Origin: Mycolicibacterium peregrinum
GTDB taxonomy: Bacteria > Actinomycetota > Actinomycetes > Mycobacteriales > Mycobacteriaceae
Length of the DNA: 64,000 bases
NCBI RefSeq assembly: GCF_001665625.1
Contig: NZ_LZSY01000021.1
Location: 62,001 to 126,000, forward strand
Direction: 5' to 3'
The notes under the pieces were generated by a model. That model did no database searches. It saw nothing but the letters and a program-made list of their open reading frames with translations, and was not told where the DNA came from. Shown here in pieces: positions 54,079 through 63,514 of the stretch (position 1 is the stretch's first letter; the number at the start of each line of letters is the position of its first letter). A program made the position numbers and the translations under genes.

Positions 54079-55668
54079 CTAGAGACTGTCCACGATGGCG
54101 TTCTTCAGCGTCTCGGAGCTTGTGCCGAAGACCGCCTGAACGCTGTTGCCCACCTCGATGACGCCTGCGGCGCCGAGGGCCTTCAACCGGTCCTGGTCGA
54201 CCTTGCTCTTGTCGGCGACCTCCATGCGGAGCCGGGTGATGCAGGCATCGACATTGACGAGGTTCTCCCGGCCCCCGAAGGCGGCGATGATCTGCTCGGC
54301 CTGAGTGTCGGCCCGCGCGGGTGCGGTGAGGGTGCCGGAACCGCCGGCGGCGACCGGATCGCCGGCCCCGCCGGCAGCGGCGGCATCGGCTCCCTCACCG
54401 AGATTCGCCTGTTCCTCGGCCTCGAACTCGGCGTCGGGTTCACGGCCCGGCGTGCGCATGTTCCATTTCGTGATCGCGACGTAGAACAGCACGAAATAGA
54501 TGACCGAGAACACCGCCCCCATGGCGATGAGCAGCCAGATGTTCTTCGCAGCCGGAGCACCGCCGTAGAGCAGCAGGTCGAGTAGCCCGGCCGAGAACGA
54601 GAAGCCCAGGTGGATGTCGAGCAGGTAGGCGATCGCCAGGGACAGTCCGGTCAGGACCGCGTGGATGACGTAGAGCGGGAACGCCACGAACATGAACGCG
54701 AACTCGAGCGGTTCGGTCACCCCGGTCAGAAATGCGGTGAGGGCCGCCGCCGACAGGATGCCGACCGCGACCTTGCGTTGCTTCTTGTTCGCGGCGAGGA
54801 TCATCGCCAATGCCGCCGCAGGGAGGCCGAACATCAGGACGGGGTAGAACCCGGACGTGAGAATGCCGGCGGTCGGGTCGCCGGCAGCGAACCGGGTGAG
54901 TTCGCCGGTGACCACGGTGCCGTCCGGAGTCTGGTAGTCGCCGTAGAGGAACCACACGTATGAGTTCGGAATATGGTGCAGACCCAGAGGAATCAGCATG
55001 CGGTTTGCGAATCCGTAGACGAACGCGCCCAACGCGCCGCTCCCGCCGATGAACCGGCCGAGGCCGGTCAGCCCCGCATCGAAGATCGGATAGAAGTAAC
55101 TCATCAGGAAGGCGATGAACAAACTGGCCAGGGACACCACGATCGGTACGAACCGTCGCCCTCCGAAAAAGCCGAGATACGACGGTAATTGGATGGTGTG
55201 GTACCGGTCGAACAGCCAGGCCGTCACCAGACCCACTACGATCCCGGCGAACACGCTGTAGTTGATCTGAGCCTGGTCACCGGCCTTGTCCACCTCGCCG
55301 GCCAGCACGATGGGGGACATGGTCTTGAAGACCGCGGCCATCACCAGGTATCCGACCACCGCGGCCAGCGCCGTCGAGCCGTCGGCCTTTCGGGCGAAGC
55401 CGATCGCGACACCGACGGCGAAGAGCAGGGGCAGATTGGTGAACAGGGCGTCGCCGGCCGCGCTCATCGCCTTGAAGAACGCGCCGATGACGGGGGAGTC
55501 GATCCGGCCCAGCAGATCGGGTTGGCCGAGCCGTAGCAGGATGCCCGCGGCGGGCAACACGGCGATGGGCAGCATGAGGCTCTTGCCGAGCCGTTGCAGT
55601 TGCGCGAAAGCAGGTATGCGCAGACCGGACTTCTCCTGTGCACCTTCAGGTTTCGTCGTACCGCTCAT
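54079..55668 (-). CDS. nagE: PTS N-acetylglucosamine-type transporter, fused EIIC-EIIB (529 aa)
   Basis: The permease imports and phosphorylates an amino sugar. The EIIC part has about ten helices, with [12 protein letters not shown] and [18 protein letters not shown] typical of the glucose/GlcNAc superfamily. A Gly/Ala linker leads to the EIIB domain, whose phosphocysteine is in [13 protein letters not shown] (about residue 476). The EIIA domain is separate, encoded divergently at 55804, and the sugar genes nagB-nagA follow it, supporting GlcNAc or glucosamine as substrate. EI and HPr genes are outside the window. Confidence 0.9.
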   Translation of the reverse strand: MSGTTKPEGAQEKSGLRIPAFAQLQRLGKSLMLPIAVLPAAGILLRLGQPDLLGRIDSPVIGAFFKAMSAAGDALFTNLPLLFAVGVAIGFARKADGSTALAAVVGYLVMAAVFKTMSPIVLAGEVDKAGDQAQINYSVFAGIVVGLVTAWLFDRYHTIQLPSYLGFFGGRRFVPIVVSLASLFIAFLMSYFYPIFDAGLTGLGRFIGGSGALGAFVYGFANRMLIPLGLHHIPNSYVWFLYGDYQTPDGTVVTGELTRFAAGDPTAGILTSGFYPVLMFGLPAAALAMILAANKKQRKVAVGILSAAALTAFLTGVTEPLEFAFMFVAFPLYVIHAVLTGLSLAIAYLLDIHLGFSFSAGLLDLLLYGGAPAAKNIWLLIAMGAVFSVIYFVLFYVAITKWNMRTPGREPDAEFEAEEQANLGEGADAAAAGGAGDPVAAGGSGTLTAPARADTQAEQIIAAFGGRENLVNVDACITRLRMEVADKSKVDQDRLKALGAAGVIEVGNSVQAVFGTSSETLKNAIVDSL

Positions 55669-55746
55669 CGCACCACCGTCCTCCTGGCCACCCGGCGCGA
55701 ACCGCCGTAAAGCTGTGCGGAAGCTTAGACGAGAACCCGTGAACTC

Positions 55747-55776
55747 GCGGCCGTCTTCCGGCCGCCCTCGTATTGT
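55747..55776 (+). promoter_or_regulatory. Candidate promoter and hairpin operator of the crr-nagBA genes
   Basis: TATTGT (55771-55776) fits a -10; the -35 region coincides with an inverted repeat GCGGCCG-TCTTC-CGGCCGC (55747-55765), which could be a regulator site in the divergent nagE/crr region. AAGGAG precedes the GTG at 55804. Confidence 0.35.
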
Positions 55777-55803
55777 TGGGACACCACAGAAGGAGTCACC
55801 ACA

Positions 55804-56274
55804 GTGAGCTTGACGCGAGTACTCGCCCCCGTCGCCGGGCGCGCGGTAGCACTCCAGGATGTTCCGGATCCCGTGTTCTCGGCGGGCATGGTCGGCTACG
55901 GTGCCGCGGTCGATCCGCCGCGCGGCGTGATCGACGCAATCGCGCCGGTCAGCGGCAAGTTGCTGAAACTGATGCCGCATGCCTACGTCATCATGACGGC
56001 CGAGGGCGTCGGTGTGCTGGTGCACCTCGGGCTGGATACCGTCGCTATGAACGGCGAGGGCTTCACCGCCCACGTCAGCCAGGGAGAGGATGTTGCCGCC
56101 GGTCAGGTGGTGATCACCTACGACGTGCCCGCAGTCGAGGCGAAGGGTCTCAATCCCATTGTCCCCGTAGTGGTCATGGACGAACGTGAACCCGGCAATG
56201 TGACAGTGGCCGGGCCGGTCGCGGCCGGAGCCGATATCCCGTCGGGCGCAGAACTTTTTACTGCGGCCAAGTAG
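55804..56274 (+). CDS. crr: PTS glucose-type EIIA component (156 aa)
   Basis: The EIIA(Glc) fold carries the phosphohistidine in [19 protein letters not shown], and the first pocket region is [20 protein letters not shown]. It passes phosphate from HPr to the EIIB domain of the divergent nagE product. The GTG start follows AAGGAG. It is the first of three genes with nagB and nagA. As a free EIIA it may also have signalling roles, as in E. coli, though this is untested here. Confidence 0.9.
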   Translation: MSLTRVLAPVAGRAVALQDVPDPVFSAGMVGYGAAVDPPRGVIDAIAPVSGKLLKLMPHAYVIMTAEGVGVLVHLGLDTVAMNGEGFTAHVSQGEDVAAGQVVITYDVPAVEAKGLNPIVPVVVMDEREPGNVTVAGPVAAGADIPSGAELFTAAK

Positions 56275-56286
56275 ATGGTCGAGTAG

Positions 56287-57072
56287 ATGGAAGTCATCAT
56301 CCTGGCCGATGCCGACGAGATCGGCAGGGTGGCCGCCGACGCGTTCGGCGGGCTGCTCGACCGTAAACCGAACGCCGTCCTGGGCCTTGCCACCGGGTCG
56401 TCGCCGCTGGCGGTCTACGACGAACTCGCCGCCCGGTGCGCTGCGGGACAGATCTCGTTCCGGCACGCCAGGGGATTCACCCTCGACGAATACGTGGGCC
56501 TGCCCGTCGATCATCCTGAGCGCTACCGCAATGTCATCGACACCGTGTTCGTCTCGCGCGTCGACTTCGCCCCCGGGGCGGTGCAGGGCCCTGACGGCCT
56601 GGCCGACGACATCCCGGCGGCGTGCGCGGCATACGAGGCGGCCATCCGCACTGCCGGCGGCGTCGATTTGCAGGTCGTCGGTATCGGCACCGACGGGCAC
56701 ATCGCCTTCAACGAACCCGGGTCCTCGCTGGCCTCGCGCACCCGGATCAAGACGCTGACCCGCCAGACCCGCGTCGACAATGCCCGGTTCTTCGGGGACG
56801 ACCTCGATGCGGTGCCGACACACTGCCTCACCCAGGGGTTGGCCACCATCATGGCGGCCCGGCACGTCATCCTGGTGGCCCTCGGTCGCAGGAAGGCCGA
56901 GGCGGTGCACCACCTCGTCGAGGGCGCCGTGACCGCCATGTGGCCGGCCACCATCCTGCAGCACCATCCGCACGTCACGGTTCTGCTGGACGACGCTGCG
57001 GCGCAGCGGCTTCAGCTCATCGACTACTACCGCGAGACCTACCTCGCGAAACCGGATTGGCAGGGCATCTGA
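56287..57072 (+). CDS. nagB: Glucosamine-6-phosphate deaminase (261 aa)
   Basis: NagB converts glucosamine-6-phosphate to fructose-6-phosphate and ammonia. Motifs are [34 protein letters not shown] with the catalytic aspartate, and [20 protein letters not shown] with the catalytic histidine. The allosteric-site residues of enteric NagB were not checked. It lies 12 bases after crr and abuts nagA. Confidence 0.95.
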   Translation: MEVIILADADEIGRVAADAFGGLLDRKPNAVLGLATGSSPLAVYDELAARCAAGQISFRHARGFTLDEYVGLPVDHPERYRNVIDTVFVSRVDFAPGAVQGPDGLADDIPAACAAYEAAIRTAGGVDLQVVGIGTDGHIAFNEPGSSLASRTRIKTLTRQTRVDNARFFGDDLDAVPTHCLTQGLATIMAARHVILVALGRRKAEAVHHLVEGAVTAMWPATILQHHPHVTVLLDDAAAQRLQLIDYYRETYLAKPDWQGI

Positions 57073-58218
57073 GTGCTGCTGACTGCCGACACGCTCATTG
57101 CGGGCGCAGAACTGTTACGGCCGGGGTGGATCGACCTGTCGGGCGGGAAGGTGACGGCGGTGGGAGCGGGTCGCCCGCCCCGAAGTGCCGATCGCGAACT
57201 GGGTGCGGTGACTGTGATGCCGGGTTTCGTCGACACCCATTCCCACGGCGGTGGCGGGGGCAGTTTCTCGGCCGCCTCGACGGCCGATACGTCGGCCGCC
57301 GTGGCGCTGCACCGTCGCCACGGCACCACCACCATGATCGCCTCGCTGGTCACCGCGAGCCCCGACGACCTGCTGCACGAGGTCGGCGCACTGGCGGCGG
57401 ATGTCCGCGCCGGACTGATCGACGGCATACACCTCGAAGGTCCGTGGCTGTCGACCGTGCGGTGCGGTGCTCATCAACCCGCGCTCATGCGGGACCCGGA
57501 CCCGGCCGAGATCGACCGGTTGCTGGCCGCCGCGGCGGGAACGATCAGGATGGTGACCATCGCTCCGGAGCGTCCCGGTGCGCCGGCCGCGATCCGGCAG
57601 TTCGTCGACGCCGGCGTGGTGGTGGCTGTCGGCCATACCGAGGCCACCTACGAACAGACCCGCGCAGCGATTGCGGCCGGCGCCACGGTGGGCACCCATC
57701 TTTTCAACGCGATGCGTCCGGTCGACCGGCGAGAGCCGGGCCCGGTGATCGCGCTGATCGAGGATCCGGCTGTCACCGTCGAACTCATCACCGACGGCGT
57801 TCATCTCGATCCGGCCATCTACCGACACGTCACGCGCACCGTCGGGCCGGATCGCGCCTCGTTGATCACCGATGCGATGGCGGCCACCGGCATGCCCGAC
57901 GGTCGCTACCAGTTGGGGCCCGTGCCGGTCGACGTGGCGGACGGGGTCGCCCGTGTCGGAGGGACGGATACGGTCGCCGGCAGCACCGCGACCATGGATC
58001 GGGTGGTCCGATTCGCCATGGCCCATTGCGGTTTGGACCGCGACGATGCGTTGTTGCTCGTCGCCCGTCAGGCCTCGCTGAACCCGGCTCGGGCGCTGCG
58101 ACTGCCCGCCGGCGATCTGATCCCCGGAGCCGCAGCCGATCTCGTGGTGCTGGATCCGGATCTGTCGGTCACCGGGGTCTTGCGGCGGGGTGTATGGGAG
58201 CTTGAACCGGCGGAGTAG
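57073..58218 (+). CDS. nagA: N-acetylglucosamine-6-phosphate deacetylase (381 aa)
   Basis: NagA removes acetate from GlcNAc-6-phosphate. Features are [15 protein letters not shown] (metal and active-site region), [43 protein letters not shown] and the catalytic aspartate in [19 protein letters not shown]. The GTG start directly follows the nagB stop. Together with nagE, crr and nagB it forms a full uptake-to-glycolysis route for GlcNAc. Confidence 0.94.
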   Translation: MLLTADTLIAGAELLRPGWIDLSGGKVTAVGAGRPPRSADRELGAVTVMPGFVDTHSHGGGGGSFSAASTADTSAAVALHRRHGTTTMIASLVTASPDDLLHEVGALAADVRAGLIDGIHLEGPWLSTVRCGAHQPALMRDPDPAEIDRLLAAAAGTIRMVTIAPERPGAPAAIRQFVDAGVVVAVGHTEATYEQTRAAIAAGATVGTHLFNAMRPVDRREPGPVIALIEDPAVTVELITDGVHLDPAIYRHVTRTVGPDRASLITDAMAATGMPDGRYQLGPVPVDVADGVARVGGTDTVAGSTATMDRVVRFAMAHCGLDRDDALLLVARQASLNPARALRLPAGDLIPGAAADLVVLDPDLSVTGVLRRGVWELEPAE

Positions 58219-58363
58219 CGATTTACCGGGCCCAGCTGCCGGGAAACCCGAGAACTGTTTCCTGAGGCAAAGATTCGTGTTGCGCCCGCCGTGGATAACC
58301 GTTACATATTCCAGTACCGGCGTACCGTCAGCCGGGTACGGCGCGAGTACCTAGGGGTCGTTT

Positions 58364-60982
58364 TTGTCCGACTGGCCATTCGTCGCACGGGATGCTGAAC
58401 TGCGCGAAGCCGCGCAGGCGTTGCGTGGCGACTTCCGTGGTGTGGTGCTGGCGGGCGGGGCAGGCGTGGGGAAGTCGGCGTTGGCCCGGGTACTTGCCGA
58501 GCAAATGGAGGCCGACGGGCGCCAGGTGCGGTTTGTCCTGGGCACCGAAACCGGGCAGGCGGTACCGCTCGGGGCATTTCTGCACGCACTCACCTTGACG
58601 GACGCGCATGACCCAACGGTGATGCTCGCCGCGGCGCATGAGGCGCTGGCCGCCGAACCCGATCTGGTCATCGTGGTCGACGATGCTCAGCACCTCGATC
58701 AGCTGTCGGCACTACTGGTCCAGCAGCTGGCGGTGCACGGCGCGGCGAAACTCATCGTCACCATCCAGAACCGGGTGCCCACATCCGATGCGGTGACCGC
58801 GTTGTGGAAGGAACAGCTGCTGCTGCGGTTGGACCTGGAGCCCTTCACCCGGGCGCAGACCGCCGAATTGATCGCAGCGGTGCTGCACGGTGATGTCGAC
58901 CCACGCGCGGTCGGTGAACTACACCAGTTCTCCTCCGGCAGTCCGCTCTACCTGCGGGGCGTGGTCAATGCGGCTCTCGGCGACGAGGCGTTCGTACGCG
59001 ACGAGGGCCGGTGGCGGCTGTGCGGGCCGCTGCGGGCCAGCGCAGACCTGCACGCCCTGATCAATTCACGATTCGACACGCTCACACCGAACGAGCGGGA
59101 TGTGGTCGACATGGTGTCCACCGCCGAGGTCCTCGACTTCGATGTGCTGGCAGCAGTCTGCGACCTCGACGCGATCGCCAGCGTGGAACGGCGCGGAGCG
59201 ATCCAGGTGCTCAACGATGCGGCCTGCACCCTGGTGCAACCCGGCCATCCGCTCATCGGTGAGGTTGCACGCGAACGATGCTCGAAAATCCGAACCCGGC
59301 AGATCAACACGCAGTTGGCGTCGCTGCTGGCGGCACACCTTCAATCACCGGGCAACGGAGCGGTGCCGGACGTGCGCGGTCGTATCCAGCTGGCTCGATT
59401 CATGGTGGGAGGCGATGTCCCGGCGGATCCGGACGTCATCGCCGATGCCGCGGCCAGCGCGGTCACCATGTCCAATCTGACTCTCGGAGAAGAGCTTGCG
59501 CGGTACGCGGTGGATCACGGTGCCGGGATGCCCGCGGTGATCGTCCTGGCCGACGCGATGAGTTGGCAGGGCCGGGGCGAGCAGGCCGAGCAACTGTTGG
59601 CCCGGTCGGTGCCGGATCCCGACGACGAAGCGATGCTGGCCCGGTGGGGTTGTCTGCGGGCATCGAATCTGTTCTTCGGATGCGCCCGCCCGGACGCGGC
59701 GCATGAGGTGCTCTCGACGCTCCGCGAACAGCTGCACTGCCCGCAGACGGTGACCCTGGTGGCCGCGATGGAGGCGGTTTTCGCCTTCCACACCGGTGAG
59801 CTGGAGAAGGCGATCGCGCTGGGCACCGCAGTACTGGACCAGAAGGTGCCGCCGACGGCGACGGTATGGGCCGCGCTGGCCACGTCGAGCGCGTTGGCCT
59901 TGTCCGGGCGGTCGGACGAGGCCGTCGCGGTGGCGCATGCGGGTGAGCTCGCGGCCGAACATTGTGTGTCGGGCTCGCCGCGGTACTGGTTCGTCTTCGC
60001 TCGGGTGTCGGCGGCCCTGGGCGATGTCGAGCTGGACAAGGCGCACGGCATTTGCGATGCCTACGTCGAGAAGGCGGCCGGCTCGCCGCAGGCCGAGGCC
60101 ATCGGCACCGCACTGCAGGGGAGGGTGGAGCTGGCCCGCGGCCGCCTGGCTTCAGCCTGTGATGCGTTGCAGACGGCGGTGTGGGCCACCCCGCAGGGCC
60201 TGCCGCCGGGGTGGCTGATGGTTGTCGTCGCCTGCCTGGCCCAAGCTGAGGGAATGCGTGGCGACGGTGTTGCGGCGGCTGCAGCCCTGGTGCGTGCCGA
60301 GGCCGCCGCAGCCGGGCCACGCGATGTGTTCCGGCCTGAGTTGGAGCTGGGCCGCGCGTGGGCTGCGGCCGCGACGGGCGAGACGGGCCCGGCCATCGCA
60401 CACGCGGTAGCGGCGGCAGACATCGCCGCGGCGAGCGGGATGGACGCCGTCGAGCTGACGGCCCTGCACACCGCACTGAGATTCGGGGACTCGTCGGGGC
60501 ACGAGCGGATTCAGCAGTTGGCGCGGCGGCGCGGCACCCGGGTGGCGGAAGCCGTCGGGGCGCACAGTCTCGGTCTGACACGGCATGATCCCGCGTTGCT
60601 CATCGCGGCGGCGGATCGGTTCGAGGCGCTGGGTGCGTTGGTGCTCACCGCCGACGCCGCCGCCGACGCAGCCAGGATGTACGCCGAGGCAGGCTGCCGC
60701 GGCAGTGAACTGGAATCCGCGGCCAGGGCGCTGTGGCTGGCGGGCCAGACCGGGGCGCGCACTCCGGCGCTGCGCTGTGCCGGCGACCCGCTGCCGCTCA
60801 CGCATCGGGAGTGGGAGATCGCCGACCTGGTCGGGGTGGGGCTGAGCAACCGGCAGATCGCGGGCCGGCTGTGCCTGTCCGTGCGCACCGTCGATGGTCA
60901 TCTGTACCGCATGTTCGCCAAGCTCGGCGTCGAGGACCGCGATCATCTGGCCCGGTTGGCGCGCTTCGGTCCGGCGGTGTGA
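58364..60982 (+). CDS. Large ATP-binding LuxR-family regulator (872 aa)
   Basis: The N-terminal ATPase module has Walker A VVLAGGAGVGKSALARVLAE (about residues 27-46) and Walker B DLVIVVDDAQHLDQL. A long TPR-like helical middle follows. The C-terminal LuxR helix-turn-helix is PLTHREWEIADLVGVGLSNR followed by QIAGRLCLSVRTVDGHLYRM. This LAL/MalT architecture senses a ligand and activates transcription. The TTG start has AGGGG upstream; no ATG gives the conserved N-terminus. It follows the nag genes but need not control them. Confidence 0.87.
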   Translation: MSDWPFVARDAELREAAQALRGDFRGVVLAGGAGVGKSALARVLAEQMEADGRQVRFVLGTETGQAVPLGAFLHALTLTDAHDPTVMLAAAHEALAAEPDLVIVVDDAQHLDQLSALLVQQLAVHGAAKLIVTIQNRVPTSDAVTALWKEQLLLRLDLEPFTRAQTAELIAAVLHGDVDPRAVGELHQFSSGSPLYLRGVVNAALGDEAFVRDEGRWRLCGPLRASADLHALINSRFDTLTPNERDVVDMVSTAEVLDFDVLAAVCDLDAIASVERRGAIQVLNDAACTLVQPGHPLIGEVARERCSKIRTRQINTQLASLLAAHLQSPGNGAVPDVRGRIQLARFMVGGDVPADPDVIADAAASAVTMSNLTLGEELARYAVDHGAGMPAVIVLADAMSWQGRGEQAEQLLARSVPDPDDEAMLARWGCLRASNLFFGCARPDAAHEVLSTLREQLHCPQTVTLVAAMEAVFAFHTGELEKAIALGTAVLDQKVPPTATVWAALATSSALALSGRSDEAVAVAHAGELAAEHCVSGSPRYWFVFARVSAALGDVELDKAHGICDAYVEKAAGSPQAEAIGTALQGRVELARGRLASACDALQTAVWATPQGLPPGWLMVVVACLAQAEGMRGDGVAAAAALVRAEAAAAGPRDVFRPELELGRAWAAAATGETGPAIAHAVAAADIAAASGMDAVELTALHTALRFGDSSGHERIQQLARRRGTRVAEAVGAHSLGLTRHDPALLIAAADRFEALGALVLTADAAADAARMYAEAGCRGSELESAARALWLAGQTGARTPALRCAGDPLPLTHREWEIADLVGVGLSNRQIAGRLCLSVRTVDGHLYRMFAKLGVEDRDHLARLARFGPAV

Positions 60983-60993
60983 CGTTGCCGGTC

Positions 60994-61194
60994 TCAGGTG
61001 TCGTCGTCGCTCGCGGTGCGGGCGCCGACGAATGCGAGGAGTCGCGGGTCGGAGGAGGTGAACCGGTCCACTTCCTCACCTCCGTCACAGCGCAGCAAGG
61101 AGATCGTGAGGCTGTCCGCAGTGCGGGTCAGTACGCGCCAGTGGGCGCCGGAATCCTGCCAGCGCTGTAGATCTTCGACCCGATCGAGGCTCAT
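60994..61194 (-). CDS. Small conserved hypothetical protein (66 aa)
   Basis: The frame encodes MSLDRVEDLQRWQDSGAHWR, then LLRCDGGEEVDRFTSSDPRLLAF. Its composition is that of a folded acidic protein, and I believe similar short proteins occur across actinobacteria. Start 61194 was chosen because a CATGGT -10-like hexamer lies seven bases upstream; ATG 61206 is the alternative. It is convergent with the LuxR-type gene (11-base gap) and divergent from the DUF488 gene by 20 bases. The function is unknown. Confidence 0.7.
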   Translation of the reverse strand: MSLDRVEDLQRWQDSGAHWRVLTRTADSLTISLLRCDGGEEVDRFTSSDPRLLAFVGARTASDDDT

Positions 61195-61200
61195 GCCAAC

Positions 61201-61206
61201 TACCAT
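61201..61206 (+). promoter_or_regulatory. Leaderless -10 element of the DUF488 gene
   Basis: TACCAT ends eight bases before the ATG at 61215. It sits in a CTACCATGG nonamer that also occurs between hisN and its divergent neighbour (27032-27040). The minus-strand reading of the same bases may serve the gene at 61194. Confidence 0.45.
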
Positions 61207-61214
61207 GGCACGGC

Positions 61215-61574
61215 ATGGCCGCGAAGAACCGTGTGCGGTTGGCCCGCGTGTATGAGGAGCCCGAACCCGATGAGGGGAAGCGGGTTCTGGTCGACCGGCT
61301 GTGGCCCCGGGGCATGAAGAAAACCGATCCGCGGGTGGGTCATTGGCTGCCCGCGGTGGCCCCGTCCACAGAACTGCGGCACTGGTACGACCACAAGCGC
61401 GAGCGTTACGACGACTTCGCCGCCCGCTACACCGAGGAGCTGCAGTCCGGTGAGGAGTCCGCGGCCTTCGACGAGCTGCGCACGCTGGTGGGCCAGGGCC
61501 CGGTCACGTTGGTGACCGCCACCCGCGAGGTCGAACTCAGCCATCTGACGGTGCTGGCCAAGCTCCTCGCCTGA
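61215..61574 (+). CDS. DUF488 family protein (119 aa)
   Basis: DUF488 is recognised from [40 protein letters not shown], the [20 protein letters not shown] segment and the terminal [19 protein letters not shown]. Its function is not established. The message looks leaderless. It is transcribed alone, 85 bases before mbtK. Confidence 0.85.
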   Translation: MAAKNRVRLARVYEEPEPDEGKRVLVDRLWPRGMKKTDPRVGHWLPAVAPSTELRHWYDHKRERYDDFAARYTEELQSGEESAAFDELRTLVGQGPVTLVTATREVELSHLTVLAKLLA

Positions 61575-61614
61575 GCAGGCCCACCGGTCCGGCGGACCAA
61601 CCGGCGCTCGGGAG

Positions 61615-61649
61615 GAAGGTAAACCTACCCTCACTCGCTACGGTAGGCT
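61615..61649 (+). promoter_or_regulatory. mbtK promoter with IdeR-like iron box
   Basis: The 19-mer GAAGGTAAACCTACCCTCA (61615-61633) matches 12 of 19 bases of the mycobacterial iron-box consensus, including the AGGT and CTA.CCT cores. It covers the -35 region. A TAGGCT -10 (61644-61649) predicts a transcript start three to five bases before the mbtK ATG at 61660. This fits IdeR repression in iron-replete cells. Confidence 0.6.
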
Positions 61650-61659
61650 CGGCGCTCAA

Positions 61660-62310
61660 ATGAGCGATATCGATACCGACGTGGCCGACTTGCCAGGGGC
61701 CCCCGTGCTCAAACGCGAGCTGACCGACATCACCGACGAGGTACGCGCCGTCGACGCGGCGCCCATCCCGGTTCTGGCCGAGCCGTATGACATCCGGCCG
61801 GCCGACGCCGACGCTGACGCCGAGTTGATCTCGGAGTGGATGAACCGTCCGCATCTGGTCGAAGCCTGGGAGTACGACTGGGCCCCCGAGCGGTGGCGGC
61901 GCTATCTGCAGGCCCAGCTGGACGGGCAGTACTCGCGGCCGTTGATCGCGAGCTTCCGCGGAAAGCCTGCCGGCTACGTCGAGTTGTATCGGGCGGCCAA
62001 GGATTCCATCGCGCCCCGCTATGCCGCCGACCCGCACGACATCGGCATGCACGCTGCGATCGCTGATCTCAGATTCGTCAACCGCGGCATGGGCCCGATC
62101 CTGTTGCCGCGCATCGTGGCCAGTGTGTTCGAACTAGACCCGGACTGCCGGCGGGTCATGTTCGACCCGGACCATCGCAACACCGGCGCTCGCCGGCTGT
62201 GTGAGTGGGCGGGGTGTGAATTCCTGGGCGAGCACGAGATGTCGAACCGTCGCATGGCCCTCTATGCGCTGCCGCGTACACCCGACGACGCCTTCGGCGC
62301 CGCCGGGTAG
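61660..62310 (+). CDS. mbtK: Mycobactin lysine N-acyltransferase (216 aa)
   Basis: A GNAT-fold enzyme that transfers the long acyl chain to the lysine epsilon-amino group of mycobactin. It resembles IucB/RhbE-type siderophore acyltransferases: [39 protein letters not shown], and [19 protein letters not shown] with the conserved histidine region, then [19 protein letters not shown]. It is convergent with mbtN and mbtM, matching the mbt-2 layout of M. tuberculosis (Rv1347c opposite Rv1344-Rv1346). An IdeR-like box precedes a nearly leaderless start. Confidence 0.9.
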   Translation: MSDIDTDVADLPGAPVLKRELTDITDEVRAVDAAPIPVLAEPYDIRPADADADAELISEWMNRPHLVEAWEYDWAPERWRRYLQAQLDGQYSRPLIASFRGKPAGYVELYRAAKDSIAPRYAADPHDIGMHAAIADLRFVNRGMGPILLPRIVASVFELDPDCRRVMFDPDHRNTGARRLCEWAGCEFLGEHEMSNRRMALYALPRTPDDAFGAAG

Positions 62311-62326
62311 CTCCGGAACCTTTGAG

Positions 62327-62356
62327 GCTCCGGCGAATTCACGCTCCGGCGAATTC
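62327..62356. repeat. Tandem 14-base repeat at the 3' end of mbtN
   Basis: GCTCCGGCGAATTC occurs at 62327-62340 and again at 62343-62356, two bases apart. The second copy encodes the last residues of MbtN (EFAGA), and the first lies just beyond the stop, so the gene end was duplicated. Confidence 0.8.
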
Positions 62357-63514
62357 GGCGTAGCCATCGTAGTCGGGCTTCATGGCCGCGGCCACCAGCT
62401 CCCACAGCACCTCATCGGTGCCGCCGCCGACCCGGGCCAGCTTCATGTCGCGCCACCACTTGCCCAGCGGGGTCTCGTCGACGAGATAGCCGGAGCCGCC
62501 GAAGATGTGCATGCACTCCGACGCGACCTCTTCGCCCAGTCGTGCCGCGGTCACCTTGAAGGCCGCGGCGGCGCGGAGGTCGAGCTTGCCCTGGAGGGCC
62601 ACCCCGGCCAGGGCGTACCGAAGCATGTCGACCCGCGCCTGCAGATCGGCCATCCGCATCCGCAGCGCCTGGTGCTCAAAGAGCGTGTGACCGAACTGAC
62701 GACGTTTCATCATGCGTGCCAACGTGATTCCGAGGATCCGTTGTGCACCGGAGGCCACCTGCCCGGAAATCGACATCCGTTCATGGGCCAGGCCCCAGGA
62801 GATCGCGGCGAGCCCGGTCCCAGCGCGGGCCACCAGATGGTCGGCCGGCACCCAGGTGTCGATGTGCACCGCGGCGGTGTCCAGGGGACCGTTGCCGACC
62901 TTGCGGTAGGGGGTCTGCACCTCGACCTGTGAAGTCGGGACGGCGATGACGACGACGTTGCCGTGCCTGCTCGTCGGGTCGTGGTCGACGTTGCGGGCCA
63001 CCACCATGATGTGATCGGCGACCGGGGACAGCGAGACGAACTTCTTGATGCCCTTGATCTCGAAACCGTCTCGGGCCGTGCGGACTTCGGTCTCCACGAT
63101 CTGCAGATCCGAACCGCCGGATTCTTCCGAGGCGGCGATGCACAGCACGGCCTCGCCGCGGACGGCTTGTTCGCAGATGGTGCGGAGGTGATCGGACTTG
63201 CCGAACCGGCGTAGCAACGCGATGGCCGAATCGTGCAGGCTGACGCCCACGCCGATGCCCGAGGAACCGTTGCGGCCCAGCGCGAAGGCCAACTCGATCA
63301 GCTTGGCCACGTCGGGCTGCTGACCGTCACCCCACTTCTCGGTGAACACCCCGTTGCGACCGAGGTGTTCGATGAGCGCGCGCGGAAAGCGTTCGGTTTC
63401 TTCGGCTTCGGCGGTCCATGCCTTGACCTGATCGTCGAACACCCGATCCAGCAGATCGCGGTACTCGTCGAGGGAGGTGGTGGCCGGCGCCGGCGTGGGC
63501 ACAGTAGCGGTCAT
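62339..63514 (-). CDS. mbtN: Acyl-ACP dehydrogenase of mycobactin synthesis (391 aa)
   Basis: MbtN (FadE14) introduces the double bond into the acyl chain that MbtK attaches to mycobactin. ACAD features are [38 protein letters not shown] and [20 protein letters not shown]. The usual catalytic-glutamate motif reads VGGGTDEV here, glycine replacing glutamate, so the base must come from elsewhere, as in some ACAD subfamilies. The ATG overlaps the mbtM stop (ATGA). It is convergent with mbtK. Confidence 0.9.
   Translation of the reverse strand: MTATVPTPAPATTSLDEYRDLLDRVFDDQVKAWTAEAEETERFPRALIEHLGRNGVFTEKWGDGQQPDVAKLIELAFALGRNGSSGIGVGVSLHDSAIALLRRFGKSDHLRTICEQAVRGEAVLCIAASEESGGSDLQIVETEVRTARDGFEIKGIKKFVSLSPVADHIMVVARNVDHDPTSRHGNVVVIAVPTSQVEVQTPYRKVGNGPLDTAAVHIDTWVPADHLVARAGTGLAAISWGLAHERMSISGQVASGAQRILGITLARMMKRRQFGHTLFEHQALRMRMADLQARVDMLRYALAGVALQGKLDLRAAAAFKVTAARLGEEVASECMHIFGGSGYLVDETPLGKWWRDMKLARVGGGTDEVLWELVAAAMKPDYDGYAEFAGA

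Noticed and set aside
58298-58362. Clustered GTACC/GGTAC repeats before the LuxR-type gene as an operator
   Set aside because: The copies are irregularly spaced and the arms pair poorly. I could not define a convincing dyad.
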